Of a DNA stretch of 64,000 nucleotides, positions 18,501 to 26,672 are shown piece by piece. The notes under the pieces were generated by a model. That model saw nothing but the letters and a program-made list of their open reading frames with translations. It searched no databases and had not been told where the DNA came from. Position numbers and translations under genes: made by a program. Position 1 is the first letter of the stretch; each line of letters begins with the position of its first letter. The stretch is from Pantoea sp050157905. GTDB lineage: Bacteria > Pseudomonadota > Gammaproteobacteria > Enterobacterales > Enterobacteriaceae. The DNA is taken from positions 310,001 through 374,000 of the forward strand of contig NZ_JBKIWZ010000003.1 of assembly GCF_050157905.1 (NCBI RefSeq), read 5' to 3'.

Positions 18501-19513
18501 ATAAAGGAGTTAATCGGCAGCGGTGCCTCCATCGTGCCGCTGAGCACGTACCAGGTTTCCCCGTTGTACTCGAACGCATCCGCCAGCGTCACCGGGTTGA
18601 CGGTCACCTTCGGGCTGCTGCTGCCGTAGTGGGTGATCAGCAGCAGGTCGTGGGTCAGGCTGGTACTGTTGCCGTCTGCGTCCGCTGCGCTGACCGTGAT
18701 GCTGTAGTTGCCATCCTTAATCGTCTTCAGCTCGCTGTCGGAAATATCGACCTGCCACCGATCCTGGCTGACGCTGCCCTGCCAGACCCGGCCGTCCAGC
18801 GTCAGCGCAATGGCCGTGCCGGAAGGAAGGTGGGACGCGGTGCCGGTCAGGATAACGCCGTAGATCCCCTCTTTGTAGCTCACGGCGTTGTCGCCGTTGA
18901 CGGGATCCAGCGTCAGGGCCGGCAGGACAATGGCGTCCGCCTTTTCGTCTTCGGTAGCGCCATTTAGTGCTGGCGCAGTTTCTGCCGCCTGTACAAGCGT
19001 TAAGGTTGATGCAGCTTTGCCAGAGATCGTTTCCGTTTCAACAGGTCTGTTATCCGACACCGTCTCAGCACCTGCCAGAACCCGGCTTTCCGCGTTCGTG
19101 ACTTCAGATGACAGGGGTACAGTGATGGAATTAAACGTTGGGGCCGGAGCGTCTGTGTGTTCTGCAGGATGCAGAATGGGTGTCAGCGTACTAAGCGCCT
19201 GGGCATAATTCTCTTCCTCTGTACTGAACGTTGCCTGTTGCAACAGGCTTCCCTGCTGGAACAGTAATTTACTTTGCTGGCCTGCAACGTCAGTAAAGAA
19301 GTTCTGATAGCGTAGCGTGTCGCTCTCCTGCAGGTTGAGGATAAGGTCATCCCACTGCCTGTGATAAGACGTAACCTGAGAAGGTAAGCCCTGCAAGGTA
19401 ACAATGGCTGGTTCGTTCAGAATAAAGGATGACGTGTTTTGAGTCTGACGAAAGAGTGGCTGACCGCCTGTCAGCGAGATGACCGTGAAACGGCCCGTGC
19501 CTGAAAAAGCCAT
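15533..19513 (-). CDS. Large BapA-type Ig-like repeat adhesin
   Basis: A 1326-residue surface-type protein. The N-terminal 130 residues look like the prefix domain of BapA/Bap-like biofilm proteins, followed by an Ala/Thr/Glu-rich stretch. Then come Ig-like domains: a double module at about 198-395, a Pro/Gly linker (PPDGGST units) near 410-435, three Ig domains with the recurrent DGxGDG-like starts FGDGYMNAHERY and LSGDGLIDRSE, a second copy of the double module at about 747-945, one more domain (PFGDGLLSRAEKK), and a low-complexity C-terminus. No classical signal peptide, so type I secretion is likely, yet no TolC/HlyB/HlyD genes are in the window. The C-terminus is also short of the RTX repeats usual for such proteins. 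The ATG at 19513 follows AAGGA. Confidence 0.78.
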   Translation of the reverse strand: MAFSGTGRFTVISLTGGQPLFRQTQNTSSFILNEPAIVTLQGLPSQVTSYHRQWDDLILNLQESDTLRYQNFFTDVAGQQSKLLFQQGSLLQQATFSTEEENYAQALSTLTPILHPAEHTDAPAPTFNSITVPLSSEVTNAESRVLAGAETVSDNRPVETETISGKAASTLTLVQAAETAPALNGATEDEKADAIVLPALTLDPVNGDNAVSYKEGIYGVILTGTASHLPSGTAIALTLDGRVWQGSVSQDRWQVDISDSELKTIKDGNYSITVSAADADGNSTSLTHDLLLITHYGSSSPKVTVNPVTLADAFEYNGETWYVLSGTMEAPLPINSFMVQVYDTFHWNTAVVRADGSWRAEISASELSGGGNSLVFGVLDGAGNWFEKDGYVTADLTTPVDAGSGEPPVHEENPSDGGSTPPDGGSTPPDGGDTPVSAAPVLTIHSFTGDGVLSAEEKLSDQTVSGTLENLAEGSTLTVMLNGQSYTTALAADGSWSVTLPAADLQVLPVGAGTLSVSFENSVGGITTASKAIVVDASAPPSGTLPPQPVIDTPFGDGYMNAHERYEPVTLRGTTGVSGAGQRIVLSLDGIDYAGTVDSGGNWQVPLSRDQLIQAELTEGSHSLTLTATDLWGQTGVAEATFITDTLDPSVAIKTLSGDGLIDRSEISQPLVIAGSGEAGSAIEVTFGDLHWSDVIGQSGQWQFTVPAETLQAMGEGSYRAAATVTDAAGNRAYASSGVEIYASEALPALTLDPVNGDNAVSYKEGIYGVILTGTASHLPSGTAVTLTLDGRVWQGSVSHDRWQVDISDSELKTIKDGNYSITVSAADADGNSTSLTHDLLLITHYGSSNPKVTVNPVTLADAVQHDGETWYVLSGTLEAPLPLNTFSVQIDDTFHWNKVTIQPDGSWRAEISATELSEGGNHLTFGVLDGAGNWFEQGSYVTADLTSPITGNGGEPAPAIDTPFGDGLLSRAEKKETETLTGTTGITGSGQTVTVNIGGKHHAATVSDDGHWSLALTPGMMKTGFGKGQHDIVVTATDAAGHSATMTTHFQMEACAPKAAAKNITVNPLIHPEASHDQPPAGTAETPVLFTMKSGEYHSPSPATSQAVQPEISEVQQSAQSGEKLSAGEADGHANVVSDSADPQLRPVAAALESPDASVIPASSSVSDHQTETAHVVSPVPATETVSHLFGTESSNAFSFTFANLLARPDNVAGHDLLPSNDTATGLDFATLGLKADNPPGIDLAAFSSHITPGQTALSELSPGAMAITDADSNVLMLSDTQGGVWNLEEVRTLDSHQGDLYPNVSVSHQGTLADILNQHNQQLA
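16670..17275 (-). repeat. Duplicated adhesin module, copy B
   Basis: In-frame copy of the module at 18320-18925, offset by 1650 bp. From about 16926 to 17275 the two copies differ at only a few bases, while the rest is more diverged. Confidence 0.85.
18218..18280 (-). repeat. 21-bp tandem repeat encoding PPDGGST linker
   Basis: Two exact and one degenerate 21-bp units encode PPDGGST, PPDGGST and PPDGGDT, a flexible Pro/Gly linker between adhesin domains. Such arrays change copy number by slippage. Confidence 0.8.
18320..18925 (-). repeat. Duplicated adhesin module, copy A
   Basis: Partner of 16670-17275. The near-identical part is about 18576-18925 and encodes TLDPVNGDNAVSYKEGIYG onward. 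Two Ig-like domains are covered. Confidence 0.85.
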
Positions 19514-19867
19514 GGAGATTTCCTTATGTACCAGGGAGTGAGTCGCAATGCCGTTAAAAATAAAGCGCCGCTTTACTAATTTCAGGCACGCAGATGCCAG
19601 CGACCCGATAAAGGTGCTGAGCCAGACCCGATACTCAACGGATTAATCGCAATCCGTAACAAGGACAATGGTTAAGAAGATGAGCCAGATTAGTTAATCA
19701 GTTCTGAAGACAGTTTCTGTCTGCCAATAAAATAAATCAGCACCATTCTTTGTAAGAGTTCGAGCGTCGGCTCATTCAACTCCCATCAATCTCAATGACT
19801 TATTGCCATAGAAATATGAATGGTTGACGCTGGATAAACACAAAATAGCCTTCACCTCTCTCTCTGA

Positions 19868-19960
19868 CTACCAGGCAAAATCTGGAATTGCACCTGGTAA
19901 TAGTTGATGCTTTCTGTTGTTTTTAATGTTTTCAGACATCTGAATGCGATAGGCGCTCAT
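19868..19960 (-). CDS. Candidate 30-residue peptide
   Basis: An ATG at 19960 stands 8 bp after GGGAG and opens a 30-codon frame (begins MSAYRIQMSENIKNN, ends IPDFAW). It lies in the long spacer upstream of the adhesin. The ribosome site is good, but no family is recognised and such short frames arise by chance. It is not PqqA. Confidence 0.3.
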   Translation of the reverse strand: MSAYRIQMSENIKNNRKHQLLPGAIPDFAW

Positions 19961-20884
19961 ACGTTTTCTCCCTGACTCCCGATTTTATTAACAAACAGAA
20001 TTTATCAGGTAATGTTAATAATTAAGGCCGGAGCCATCCTGCCGTTACACAAGATAACTTCCTGCCGACTGGTGCTGGCCGCGCGGGTTATGAGCTGGAT
20101 CTGTCCATCAGGTGCATGACAGCCATCCCAGGGAGATAGAATTTATGTACGCAGAGAGAGACAGGGCATCCGCCTGACCTTTATTTCTGCCGTGACGCCT
20201 GCCAGTTACAGGATCCATTCAGGACGTCGGTATTAAAAATCCCGGTTCAGCCCGTCAGTTGCACCCGAAAAGAAGTAAATTTCTTTTTATAAATGGCATC
20301 AAAACGCTTATTATTTTTAAGGTAAAGTCACTTAAATAGCGGCTTTCATTGTCACATTCAGATCCGGGTAAATTAAATTCCCGACATTCTTTTGCATACT
20401 GGCTAATCCGACGATGTCATACACGCACGCGCTACGCGTGATGGCGTTCGGTTTATTACGTCACAGGATAGCCCCTGCAATAACTCTGTTCAGAAACAGC
20501 ACCTGTTGCTTTGGCCAGGCTGATAAAATCTGCAATTCTGAAAAGGCCGCCAGAGGCGTAACGGGCGATTCTGATGCTATGCGGCGATGAGGCGCATTTA
20601 ATTTAATCTTTTTTCACAACGTTAACAGCAACCCTTTTTCTTCTCAGGCATTATGAATTTCTGTCTGTATTTAGCAGTGATGATATTGAGCCGTGTTCAT
20701 TGCGGTCAGGTTTCACATAGCCGTTATTCATGCCAGCAAGATAAGGCTGAAAGCATACAGATACCGCACTTTCGCCCCTCAGAAGAAAGCGAAAAACAGG
20801 GCAGCACGATGCGTTGCAGTAACGAAAACTGAATGTAAGCAACCTCTGCTGACAGTGCGTTCTCAGGGATGGAGAGCATCCCAG

Positions 20885-20908
20885 AAAAATGGGGCCCTGA
20901 GGCCCCAT
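20885..20908 (-). terminator. Intrinsic terminator of the PQQ dehydrogenase operon
   Basis: On the minus strand AATGGGGCC/GGCCCCATT pairs around TCAG and runs into TTTTT, just after the stop at 20937. Confidence 0.9.
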
Positions 20909-20936
20909 TCATCGTTCAGTGAATTTTCAGCAAGCG

Positions 20937-23033
20937 CTATTCAGGTAAAGCGTAAACCACCACCTGATCACCTACCTGATCCTTAAGGATGGTATTACCG
21001 CCAGCCACAAATGCGACGTACTGACGGCCTTTGTACTCATAGACAGAGGGATTAGCTACTGCCGGAGCTTCAGCCTGATCGGACCATAACTCTTTACCAT
21101 TTTCCACAGAATAGGCGCGAACTTTGGCATCCATTGACGCACCAATGAATATCACTCCGCCTGCTGTCACTGCCGGGCCGCCGATGGTCGGTGATCCCCA
21201 GCTTTCTGGCATGAAGAAGCCATATTGCTGAGAGGCGCCGACAGGACGACGCCATTTAACGTCACCGGTGTGCATATCGATGGCTACGATTTCGCCAAAA
21301 GGAGGCTGCCAGCACGGCATGCCCAGCCAGTTATTGGCAACCATCAGACGCAGTCCGTAAGGCGCGCCCTCCTGAGGAGCAAAACCGCTTTCATTACCGG
21401 AGCCATTATCCGCTTTTTCATAATCTTCGCGGCTATAGAGTTTTACATACTGCACAATGTGTGAGGTGTTAACGATCGCAATCTGTTTTTGTGGGTCGAA
21501 CGCAACACCCCCCCACTGCACGCCGCCTGCACTGTCTGGATAGGTCAGTGCACCTTCGCCTTTGGTGGTTGGCGGCGTATACATGCCCTTATAGGTCAGC
21601 TTATCCCATAACCTTGAACACTGGCCCGCTCCTACGACATCCGCCAGTTTCCAGATTGCCGGCTTTTTCGACTGGTCAAGCAGCGGCGCGGGTTTAGTCG
21701 GGAATGGCTGCGTGGGTGAAAGTACTTCACCCTGAACAGAGCCATCCCCCTGCGGAACAGGACGCTCTTCAATTGGCCAGACATCCTCACCGGTCAGACG
21801 ATTTACCACAAACAGAAAGCCCTGCTTAGTGGCCTGAATAAGTGCCGGAATCTGTTTGCCGTTGACTGTAATATCCATCAGCGTCGGCGCAGAGTTGATA
21901 TCGTAGTCCCACACATCGTGATGCACCCACTGACGTGACCAGACCACTTTACCGGTATTCACATCCAGTGCAGTGGTCGAAGTCCCCAGCGGGATAGGAG
22001 CAGTGCGGTTCCCGCCCCAGTAGTTAGGGGAAGGTGATGAAACAGGTAAATAGACCAGGCCATGCGCCTCATCCGCTGACATGTGCGTCCAGACGTTTGC
22101 CGTGCCTGTGCGTTTACGGACCGCTTCAGGAATGGCTTCAAACGTCCATTCACGTTTGCCCGTCTGCGCATTTACGGCAAACACGGTGCCCGGCGGCGCT
22201 TCGGCATAGGCCCAGTCCTTACCCGCCCAGCCAATCAGCAGATGATTACCCACAACGGTTGGCGGCTGCAGAACGGAAAGCGGGTATTTGGCGTTGATGG
22301 TATTCCATTGATTCAGATCCAATACGCCATTGTCTGCAAAGTCACTGCACGGCTTACCTGAATCGGCATCCAGCGCAAAGAGCTTGCCATCCACCGTCCC
22401 CATATAAACGATTTTCTGACATGCCTGTCCGGCGACTGGCGTTTTTGCCTGCCAGTAAGAGACGCCGCGGTTTTTCAGCACTGGCTGCGTCAGAGCCTTA
22501 CGCGAGGATTTAGTGTCGTAGTGCCATTTCTCTTTGCCTGTACCGGGGTCGAGGGCAATCAGACGGTCGAAAGGGGTACCGATATACAGTGTCTCGTTGG
22601 CAAAAATAGGGGTGGCTGACCAGACCGTAGCGGGTGTATCGCCTTTACCATCTGATACGTCGCCGGTATGAAATTCCCAGATTTTTTTCAGGTTACCGAC
22701 GTTGTCAGCCGTAATCTGTTTGAGCGGACTGTATTTCTGCGCGTTCAGCTGGCCATGAAAGCTGTCCCAGGTGGCAGCCGATGGCACCAGCGGGGTTGAC
22801 GGGTTATCTGCAGACGCGACCCTCTCTGCATCGTGCTGACCGGTTGATGCATCGCCGGTGGTTTTTGTCGTGCGGGGAGATTGCTGATCGGCCGCTTCCG
22901 GGCTGACATTTTCCCGCGCGCCCATGGAGGCTTCAGCCGCTTTATCCTGCGCATGCAGTGTCAGGGGGGCAAGCAGCAGCGCCAGCGCCGTCATGCTGAC
23001 TTTCATTACCAATTGATGTTTAGTGTTGTGCAC
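20937..23033 (-). CDS. PQQ-dependent dehydrogenase large subunit (SldA-like)
   Basis: A 698-residue periplasmic quinoprotein. A signal peptide (TALALLLAPLTLHAQ) precedes a low-complexity linker and the eight-bladed propeller with repeated Trp-docking motifs (GTGKEKWHYD, AQTGKREWTFE, HTGDVKWRRP, VENGKELW). The substrate-site segment HHDVWDYDINSAPTL fits the membrane glucose/quinate/polyol dehydrogenase group. Those enzymes usually carry five N-terminal membrane helices; here they are absent and a separate 126-residue membrane gene lies just upstream, as in Gluconobacter sldBA (glycerol/sorbitol dehydrogenase). Start is GTG at 23033, 7 bp after GAGGA. It would oxidise a polyol or sugar and feed ubiquinone; the exact substrate is not deducible. 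PQQ synthesis genes are not in the window. Confidence 0.85.
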   Translation of the reverse strand: MHNTKHQLVMKVSMTALALLLAPLTLHAQDKAAEASMGARENVSPEAADQQSPRTTKTTGDASTGQHDAERVASADNPSTPLVPSAATWDSFHGQLNAQKYSPLKQITADNVGNLKKIWEFHTGDVSDGKGDTPATVWSATPIFANETLYIGTPFDRLIALDPGTGKEKWHYDTKSSRKALTQPVLKNRGVSYWQAKTPVAGQACQKIVYMGTVDGKLFALDADSGKPCSDFADNGVLDLNQWNTINAKYPLSVLQPPTVVGNHLLIGWAGKDWAYAEAPPGTVFAVNAQTGKREWTFEAIPEAVRKRTGTANVWTHMSADEAHGLVYLPVSSPSPNYWGGNRTAPIPLGTSTTALDVNTGKVVWSRQWVHHDVWDYDINSAPTLMDITVNGKQIPALIQATKQGFLFVVNRLTGEDVWPIEERPVPQGDGSVQGEVLSPTQPFPTKPAPLLDQSKKPAIWKLADVVGAGQCSRLWDKLTYKGMYTPPTTKGEGALTYPDSAGGVQWGGVAFDPQKQIAIVNTSHIVQYVKLYSREDYEKADNGSGNESGFAPQEGAPYGLRLMVANNWLGMPCWQPPFGEIVAIDMHTGDVKWRRPVGASQQYGFFMPESWGSPTIGGPAVTAGGVIFIGASMDAKVRAYSVENGKELWSDQAEAPAVANPSVYEYKGRQYVAFVAGGNTILKDQVGDQVVVYALPE

Positions 23034-23043
23034 AGGGGGATCC

Positions 23044-23424
23044 TCAGGCTCTGACGCGATGGTTATGGCTGGCAGATTTTTTATTCAGCATTATCAGACC
23101 GACTAAACCGATTACCATCGCTGCCGTAATGATGTACTGATGCAGCAGGGCAGCTGCAAAAGCGGTTCCGAACAACACAAGCAGAGTCAGTATTATTAAC
23201 GTCGTTCGTGCCCCCCGACCGGATACTCCCCGTAACAGGAATGTAAGTAGCGCAAGAATGGCGCTCGCGATAGCCACACCCAGCGCGCCAATCGTGCCGG
23301 TAACACCGGTAAGCGGCGTCATCCATGCATACAAAGCCACGACGAAACCAATCACGGCGGCCAGCAGCAGCAGTAAGCTGCCTGGCCGTGAAGTTTGAGA
23401 TTGCAACATAACAGGTCGTCCCAT
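23044..23424 (-). CDS. Membrane anchor subunit of PQQ dehydrogenase (SldB-like)
   Basis: A 126-residue protein with about four or five hydrophobic helices (LLLLLAAVIGFVVALYAW, GALGVAIASAILALLTFLL, TLLVLFGTAFAAALL, VIGLVGLIML) and a basic C-terminus. Its size and position, 10 bp upstream of the large subunit, match SldB of acetic acid bacteria, and the topology equals the N-terminal membrane domain of one-chain PQQ glucose dehydrogenase. It would anchor the catalytic subunit and channel electrons to ubiquinone. The ATG at 23424 is used here; an ATG at 23409 is preceded by GGGA and is an alternative. Confidence 0.75.
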   Translation of the reverse strand: MGRPVMLQSQTSRPGSLLLLLAAVIGFVVALYAWMTPLTGVTGTIGALGVAIASAILALLTFLLRGVSGRGARTTLIILTLLVLFGTAFAAALLHQYIITAAMVIGLVGLIMLNKKSASHNHRVRA

Positions 23425-23835
23425 GTGAAAATGATCAATGATTAACTATGGCGCACTGACACGTTTATGCGTCTGTTTTCATCAGATAATGATAAAAAAA
23501 CCGGCCATCTTTAACCGGCTCAGCATGTTATCGGTTCAGACCTGATGGCAATGCGTAAACATCGCTGAAAGCGGCCCGCATTCAGGATGGTTGAAAAACA
23601 GTATTTCGCAAGCCGGACAGAAGAGTGCTTAGGTAAAGCATCGGGAAAGGCGTTGGCAATCTCAGCAGACAAGGCGTGATAATCAACGGGGAGCAGATCG
23701 ATGCGTGCTAGAAAGGTATATATGTGATTTATAATTAATATATGGCTTTTCCGCGCACACATAAATTTACCCTTGTAACCCATGCCATAACGGATATGAT
23801 ATATACAAGACATATACGTTTCATATAAGGTCAAA

Positions 23836-24081
23836 ATGGGTATCGTTAAAATTTCCGACCTGATGCATGAAAACCTGCGCATCGCCAGTCAGGCGATGAG
23901 CCGCTCGATTAATGCACAGGCAGAACACTGGCTGAAACTGGGGATGCTTGCTGAACTTTATCCGCAGCATACCCAGCAGCAGCTGGCGCAAATGCTGATC
24001 CGGCTCGAACTGCAGGGCAGCGCCGATATACGCAATATGCTCGCCAAAGAGAGCCTCACCGCACAGGGAGACGTGTCATGA
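23836..24081 (+). CDS. ParD-like antitoxin-family protein
   Basis: An 81-residue protein of the ParD-like family: an N-terminal ribbon-helix-type segment (VKISDLMHENLRIASQAMSRSINAQAEHWLKLG) and a helical tail. Classical ParD partners the toxin ParE, but here no toxin follows; the stop codon overlaps the start of a methionine aminopeptidase gene (ATGA). The start ATG follows AAGG by 6 bp. The A/T-rich upstream region with repeated ATATAC/GTATAT-like steps could be an autoregulatory operator. Pairing of this family with Map is a known genomic association; its role is unknown. It may act as a repressor of the pair. Confidence 0.75.
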   Translation: MGIVKISDLMHENLRIASQAMSRSINAQAEHWLKLGMLAELYPQHTQQQLAQMLIRLELQGSADIRNMLAKESLTAQGDVS

Positions 24082-24863
24082 ACAGCGTTAAAATACATAC
24101 CGCCGCAGAGATCGAAATGGCGCGCGCAGCTGGTCAGGCTGCGGCTCAGGTGCTGGCGATGATTACGCCTCACGTCCGTCCCGGCATCACCACCGAAGAG
24201 CTGGATGATATCTGCCATGACTTCATCGTGAATACGCTTAAGGTAACGCCTGCCAATATTGGTTATCACGGCTATACCCGCACCACCTGCACCTCGGTCA
24301 ACCATGTTGTATGCCATGGCATCCCGGCCAGCAAGAAATTAAAGGATGGGGATATTGTTAACATCGATGTGGCAATCATCAAAGATGGCTGGTACGGCGA
24401 TACCAGCCGGATGTATTTCGTCGGCACGCCTTCGGTGCGGGCAAAACGACTGGTCGAAATTACCTATCAGTCGATGGTCGCCGGGATTAAAACCGTCCGG
24501 CCTGGCGCAACGCTGGGCGATGTGGGTGCCGCCATTCAGCGTGTGGCGGAAGGTGCCGGTTTCTCGGTCGTGCGGGAGTATTGTGGTCACGGCGTCGGTG
24601 AGATCTACCATACCGATCCGCAGGTACTGCATTACGGCACGCCAGGTGAGGGAATGCCGCTTAAGGCTGGGATGATTTTCACTATTGAACCGATGATCAA
24701 TGCCGGCAAAGCCGGAACCAGCGTGCTATCCGATGGCTGGACCGTTGTGACCAAAGATCGCTCGCTCTCTGCGCAGTGGGAACACACCGTGGCCGTCACA
24801 GAGAGCGGTTTTGACCTGCTGACGCCATGGCCTGATGGCACGGGCCACTATTCCGCGATTTAA
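24078..24863 (+). CDS. map: Type I methionine aminopeptidase (accessory copy)
   Basis: A 261-residue M24A metallopeptidase that removes N-terminal Met from nascent proteins. The five metal ligands are visible in order: Asp in VNIDVAIIKDGWYGDTSRM (two Asp), His in YCGHGVGEIYHTDPQ, Glu in FTIEPMINAG and Glu in QWEHTVAVTE; the substrate histidine lies in HVVCHGIP. Length is that of E. coli Map (264). It is translationally coupled to the ParD-like gene by an ATGA overlap and its stop overlaps the convergent diguanylate cyclase end by 4 bp. The host should have an essential chromosomal map beside rpsB, so this is probably a second copy. Confidence 0.93.
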   Translation: MNSVKIHTAAEIEMARAAGQAAAQVLAMITPHVRPGITTEELDDICHDFIVNTLKVTPANIGYHGYTRTTCTSVNHVVCHGIPASKKLKDGDIVNIDVAIIKDGWYGDTSRMYFVGTPSVRAKRLVEITYQSMVAGIKTVRPGATLGDVGAAIQRVAEGAGFSVVREYCGHGVGEIYHTDPQVLHYGTPGEGMPLKAGMIFTIEPMINAGKAGTSVLSDGWTVVTKDRSLSAQWEHTVAVTESGFDLLTPWPDGTGHYSAI

Positions 24864-25984
24864 TCTGACGCCTGACATCTGCCCTCAGGCTGATGATCAG
24901 CGCCAGACCTCAGCGTGACGGTCTCGCCGGTGTGCCAGATAAGCACATCATTGCGTCCGGCACGCTTGACCCGGTAAAGCGCCTCATCTGCATATCGCAG
25001 CCACTCATGAATCGATGCCGCATCACGCGCCGCTGCAATACCGATGCTGACCGAGCACTGATAAGTTGATGAGGCTGGCAATCTGAGCAGCGAAATGCCC
25101 TGTTTAATCTGCCCGGCCAGCAGCATAATGCTGGTTTCATCTGCCTCCCGGACAATCACACATAGCTCATCGCCGCCAAAACGGGCGGGCACATCCTTCA
25201 GGCCCACGCTGTCGCGCAGCAGTGCTGATATTTCTGCCAGCAGAAAGTCGCCCGCTTCATGGCCAAACGTGTCGTTAACCTGTTTAAAGTGATCCACATC
25301 CAGCAGCATCAGCCAGGCATTACCCTCACCCCGCTGCGTGCGAAGAAACTCACTTTCAAGCCGCCGTTCGAACAGACGCCGGTTAGGGATCTTCAGACCG
25401 GGATCCATCAGGGCAATGCGTTCCAGCTCGCGGTTTTTTTTTCGCAGACTCAGGGTCAGCGTGTGTGACACCACGCTGAGCACCAGCAGATAGCCACTGG
25501 CCAGTGGCAACGTCAGCCAGACGGTGCGGGTACTGAATGTCAGGAGTAAAGGCGCGCCCTGTGCCAGCCAGACCAGCAGAAAAGTGAGCATAAAAGCCTG
25601 CAAAGCTGATTTCAGCTGGCCCCACCCGCCAGCCGAGTAGCGATCAGAAATCAGTACCGCCATGATAATGACTGAAGGCAGTGGGCTCAGCGCCATCAGC
25701 GCAACCCAGACGCCGCCAAAGGCCGCATCCAGCGTCAGGTTTTTACGTTCAAATCCGGTGGGATCGCGTGATCGCAGTGCCAGTCTGTAAGCGGCACAGG
25801 GCCAGACAAACGCATTGATAAACAGCAGTGCGCACACTTCAGCACTTTTTCCCCTTTCCATCAGCACCGAAAGAATGGGCAGAAAGCAGAGAAATGTGCC
25901 GAGCTGGCGCATCATAAACATACGGCGCACAAATCGTGTCGAGCGGCGCTTCAGCTGGACATCGTCAGGGGTATAGTAATTCAT
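24860..25984 (-). CDS. Membrane diguanylate cyclase with MASE2 sensor (DgcC/AdrA-like)
   Basis: A 374-residue c-di-GMP synthase. The N-terminal 190 residues are a MASE2 membrane domain: RRMFMMRQLGTFLCFLPILS, ERGKSAEVCALLFINAFVWP, then RSRDP and AAFGGVWVALMALSPLPSV, as in E. coli DgcC (AdrA). The C-terminal GGDEF domain has the active loop FGGDELCVIV and the substrate motif DVDHFKQVNDTFGHEAGD, so it should be active; an RxxD I-site is not obvious. I chose the ATG at 25984 (MNYYTPDD) since MASE2 proteins begin shortly before this region. DgcC drives cellulose synthesis in E. coli; the presence of adhesins nearby fits biofilm control, but no direct link is shown. Confidence 0.88.
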   Translation of the reverse strand: MNYYTPDDVQLKRRSTRFVRRMFMMRQLGTFLCFLPILSVLMERGKSAEVCALLFINAFVWPCAAYRLALRSRDPTGFERKNLTLDAAFGGVWVALMALSPLPSVIIMAVLISDRYSAGGWGQLKSALQAFMLTFLLVWLAQGAPLLLTFSTRTVWLTLPLASGYLLVLSVVSHTLTLSLRKKNRELERIALMDPGLKIPNRRLFERRLESEFLRTQRGEGNAWLMLLDVDHFKQVNDTFGHEAGDFLLAEISALLRDSVGLKDVPARFGGDELCVIVREADETSIMLLAGQIKQGISLLRLPASSTYQCSVSIGIAAARDAASIHEWLRYADEALYRVKRAGRNDVLIWHTGETVTLRSGADHQPEGRCQASD

Positions 25985-26149
25985 AGGCAGACTGAAGCAG
26001 GAACAGGTGCCGTATTTTATCGGCAAATGCTGAATCAGGATATCTTATTTGCAGAACATTCTTATTGCATGAATGAAGAAATAAGCTACCACCTTAAATG
26101 AGACGATCCGTTAAAGGACGCCGTGCAATGTAATCACACGCGGCATCCC

Positions 26150-26455
26150 TTACCGGCGCCCTTTCGCCACCGAAGCAGACCAGTTGAAATCGCTGACTTC
26201 GCTGGCGGTCAGTGACGAAGGTTTCTTTTTACGCAGGGGTTTTTTCTGCTTCTCCGCCTGCACTCTCGCCCTCTCCAGTTTGCGTGCCATCACCTGCTGA
26301 CGTGCTTCACTATTAAATTCTCGCTCTTTTTTACTGTCCGGTTCCTTGCCGGTTCGCTGACGGTATTTCTCTGCCAGAACCTTATAAGCCTGCTCAACGG
26401 CCAGTCGTTCGTCGGCGTCGAACTGGTCAATCGAAATCATCTTTTTCTCGTTCAT
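26150..26455 (-). CDS. yjbD: DUF3811 protein (YjbD-like)
   Basis: A 101-residue basic, helical protein. The N-terminal ISIDQFDADERLAVEQAYKV and the C-terminal FNWSASVAKGRR resemble E. coli YjbD (ending FSWSAN...RGRR), which defines DUF3811. The middle is strongly charged (KKEREFNSEARQQ, KKPLRKKKPSS) and may bind nucleic acid. Function is unknown. It is a stand-alone gene; no other gene overlaps it. Confidence 0.75.
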   Translation of the reverse strand: MNEKKMISIDQFDADERLAVEQAYKVLAEKYRQRTGKEPDSKKEREFNSEARQQVMARKLERARVQAEKQKKPLRKKKPSSLTASEVSDFNWSASVAKGRR

Positions 26456-26672
26456 AACGGCATGTCCAGTGGCGGATGGTCCGGGCAGTGTACCGCATTT
26501 GTAGCCTGCTCACGCAGAGGATGAATGCCTGACGGCAGGAACATCCGGATAACCGGTAATTTTTCTTAAACCTGCCTGGTAACCCTGCTGAACACAAGGT
26601 TATCTCTTAATATAAAACTAATGTTTATCCGGTTAAATGATAGTGACCACGTACCGCCGGGGAGCGAAAGGA

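Larger units (their letters stand above)
19514..20936. other. Long spacer of about 1.4 kb
   Basis: Apart from the candidate peptide gene at 19868-19960 and the terminator at 20885-20908 I see no gene. A short hairpin (CACGC/GCGTG) lies near 20424-20440. Part is A/T-rich and may carry the adhesin's regulatory region. Confidence 0.4.

Noticed and set aside
16745..18967. Long plus-strand frames opposite the Ig-like adhesin
   Set aside because: They are Arg/Gly-rich shadows of a repeat gene and occur twice only because the module is duplicated.
23520..23882. Minus-strand frame of 120 codons upstream of the ParD-like gene
   Set aside because: It overlaps the ParD-like promoter and start, has no recognised motif and no ribosome site. 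I could not exclude a small gene in its C-terminal part.
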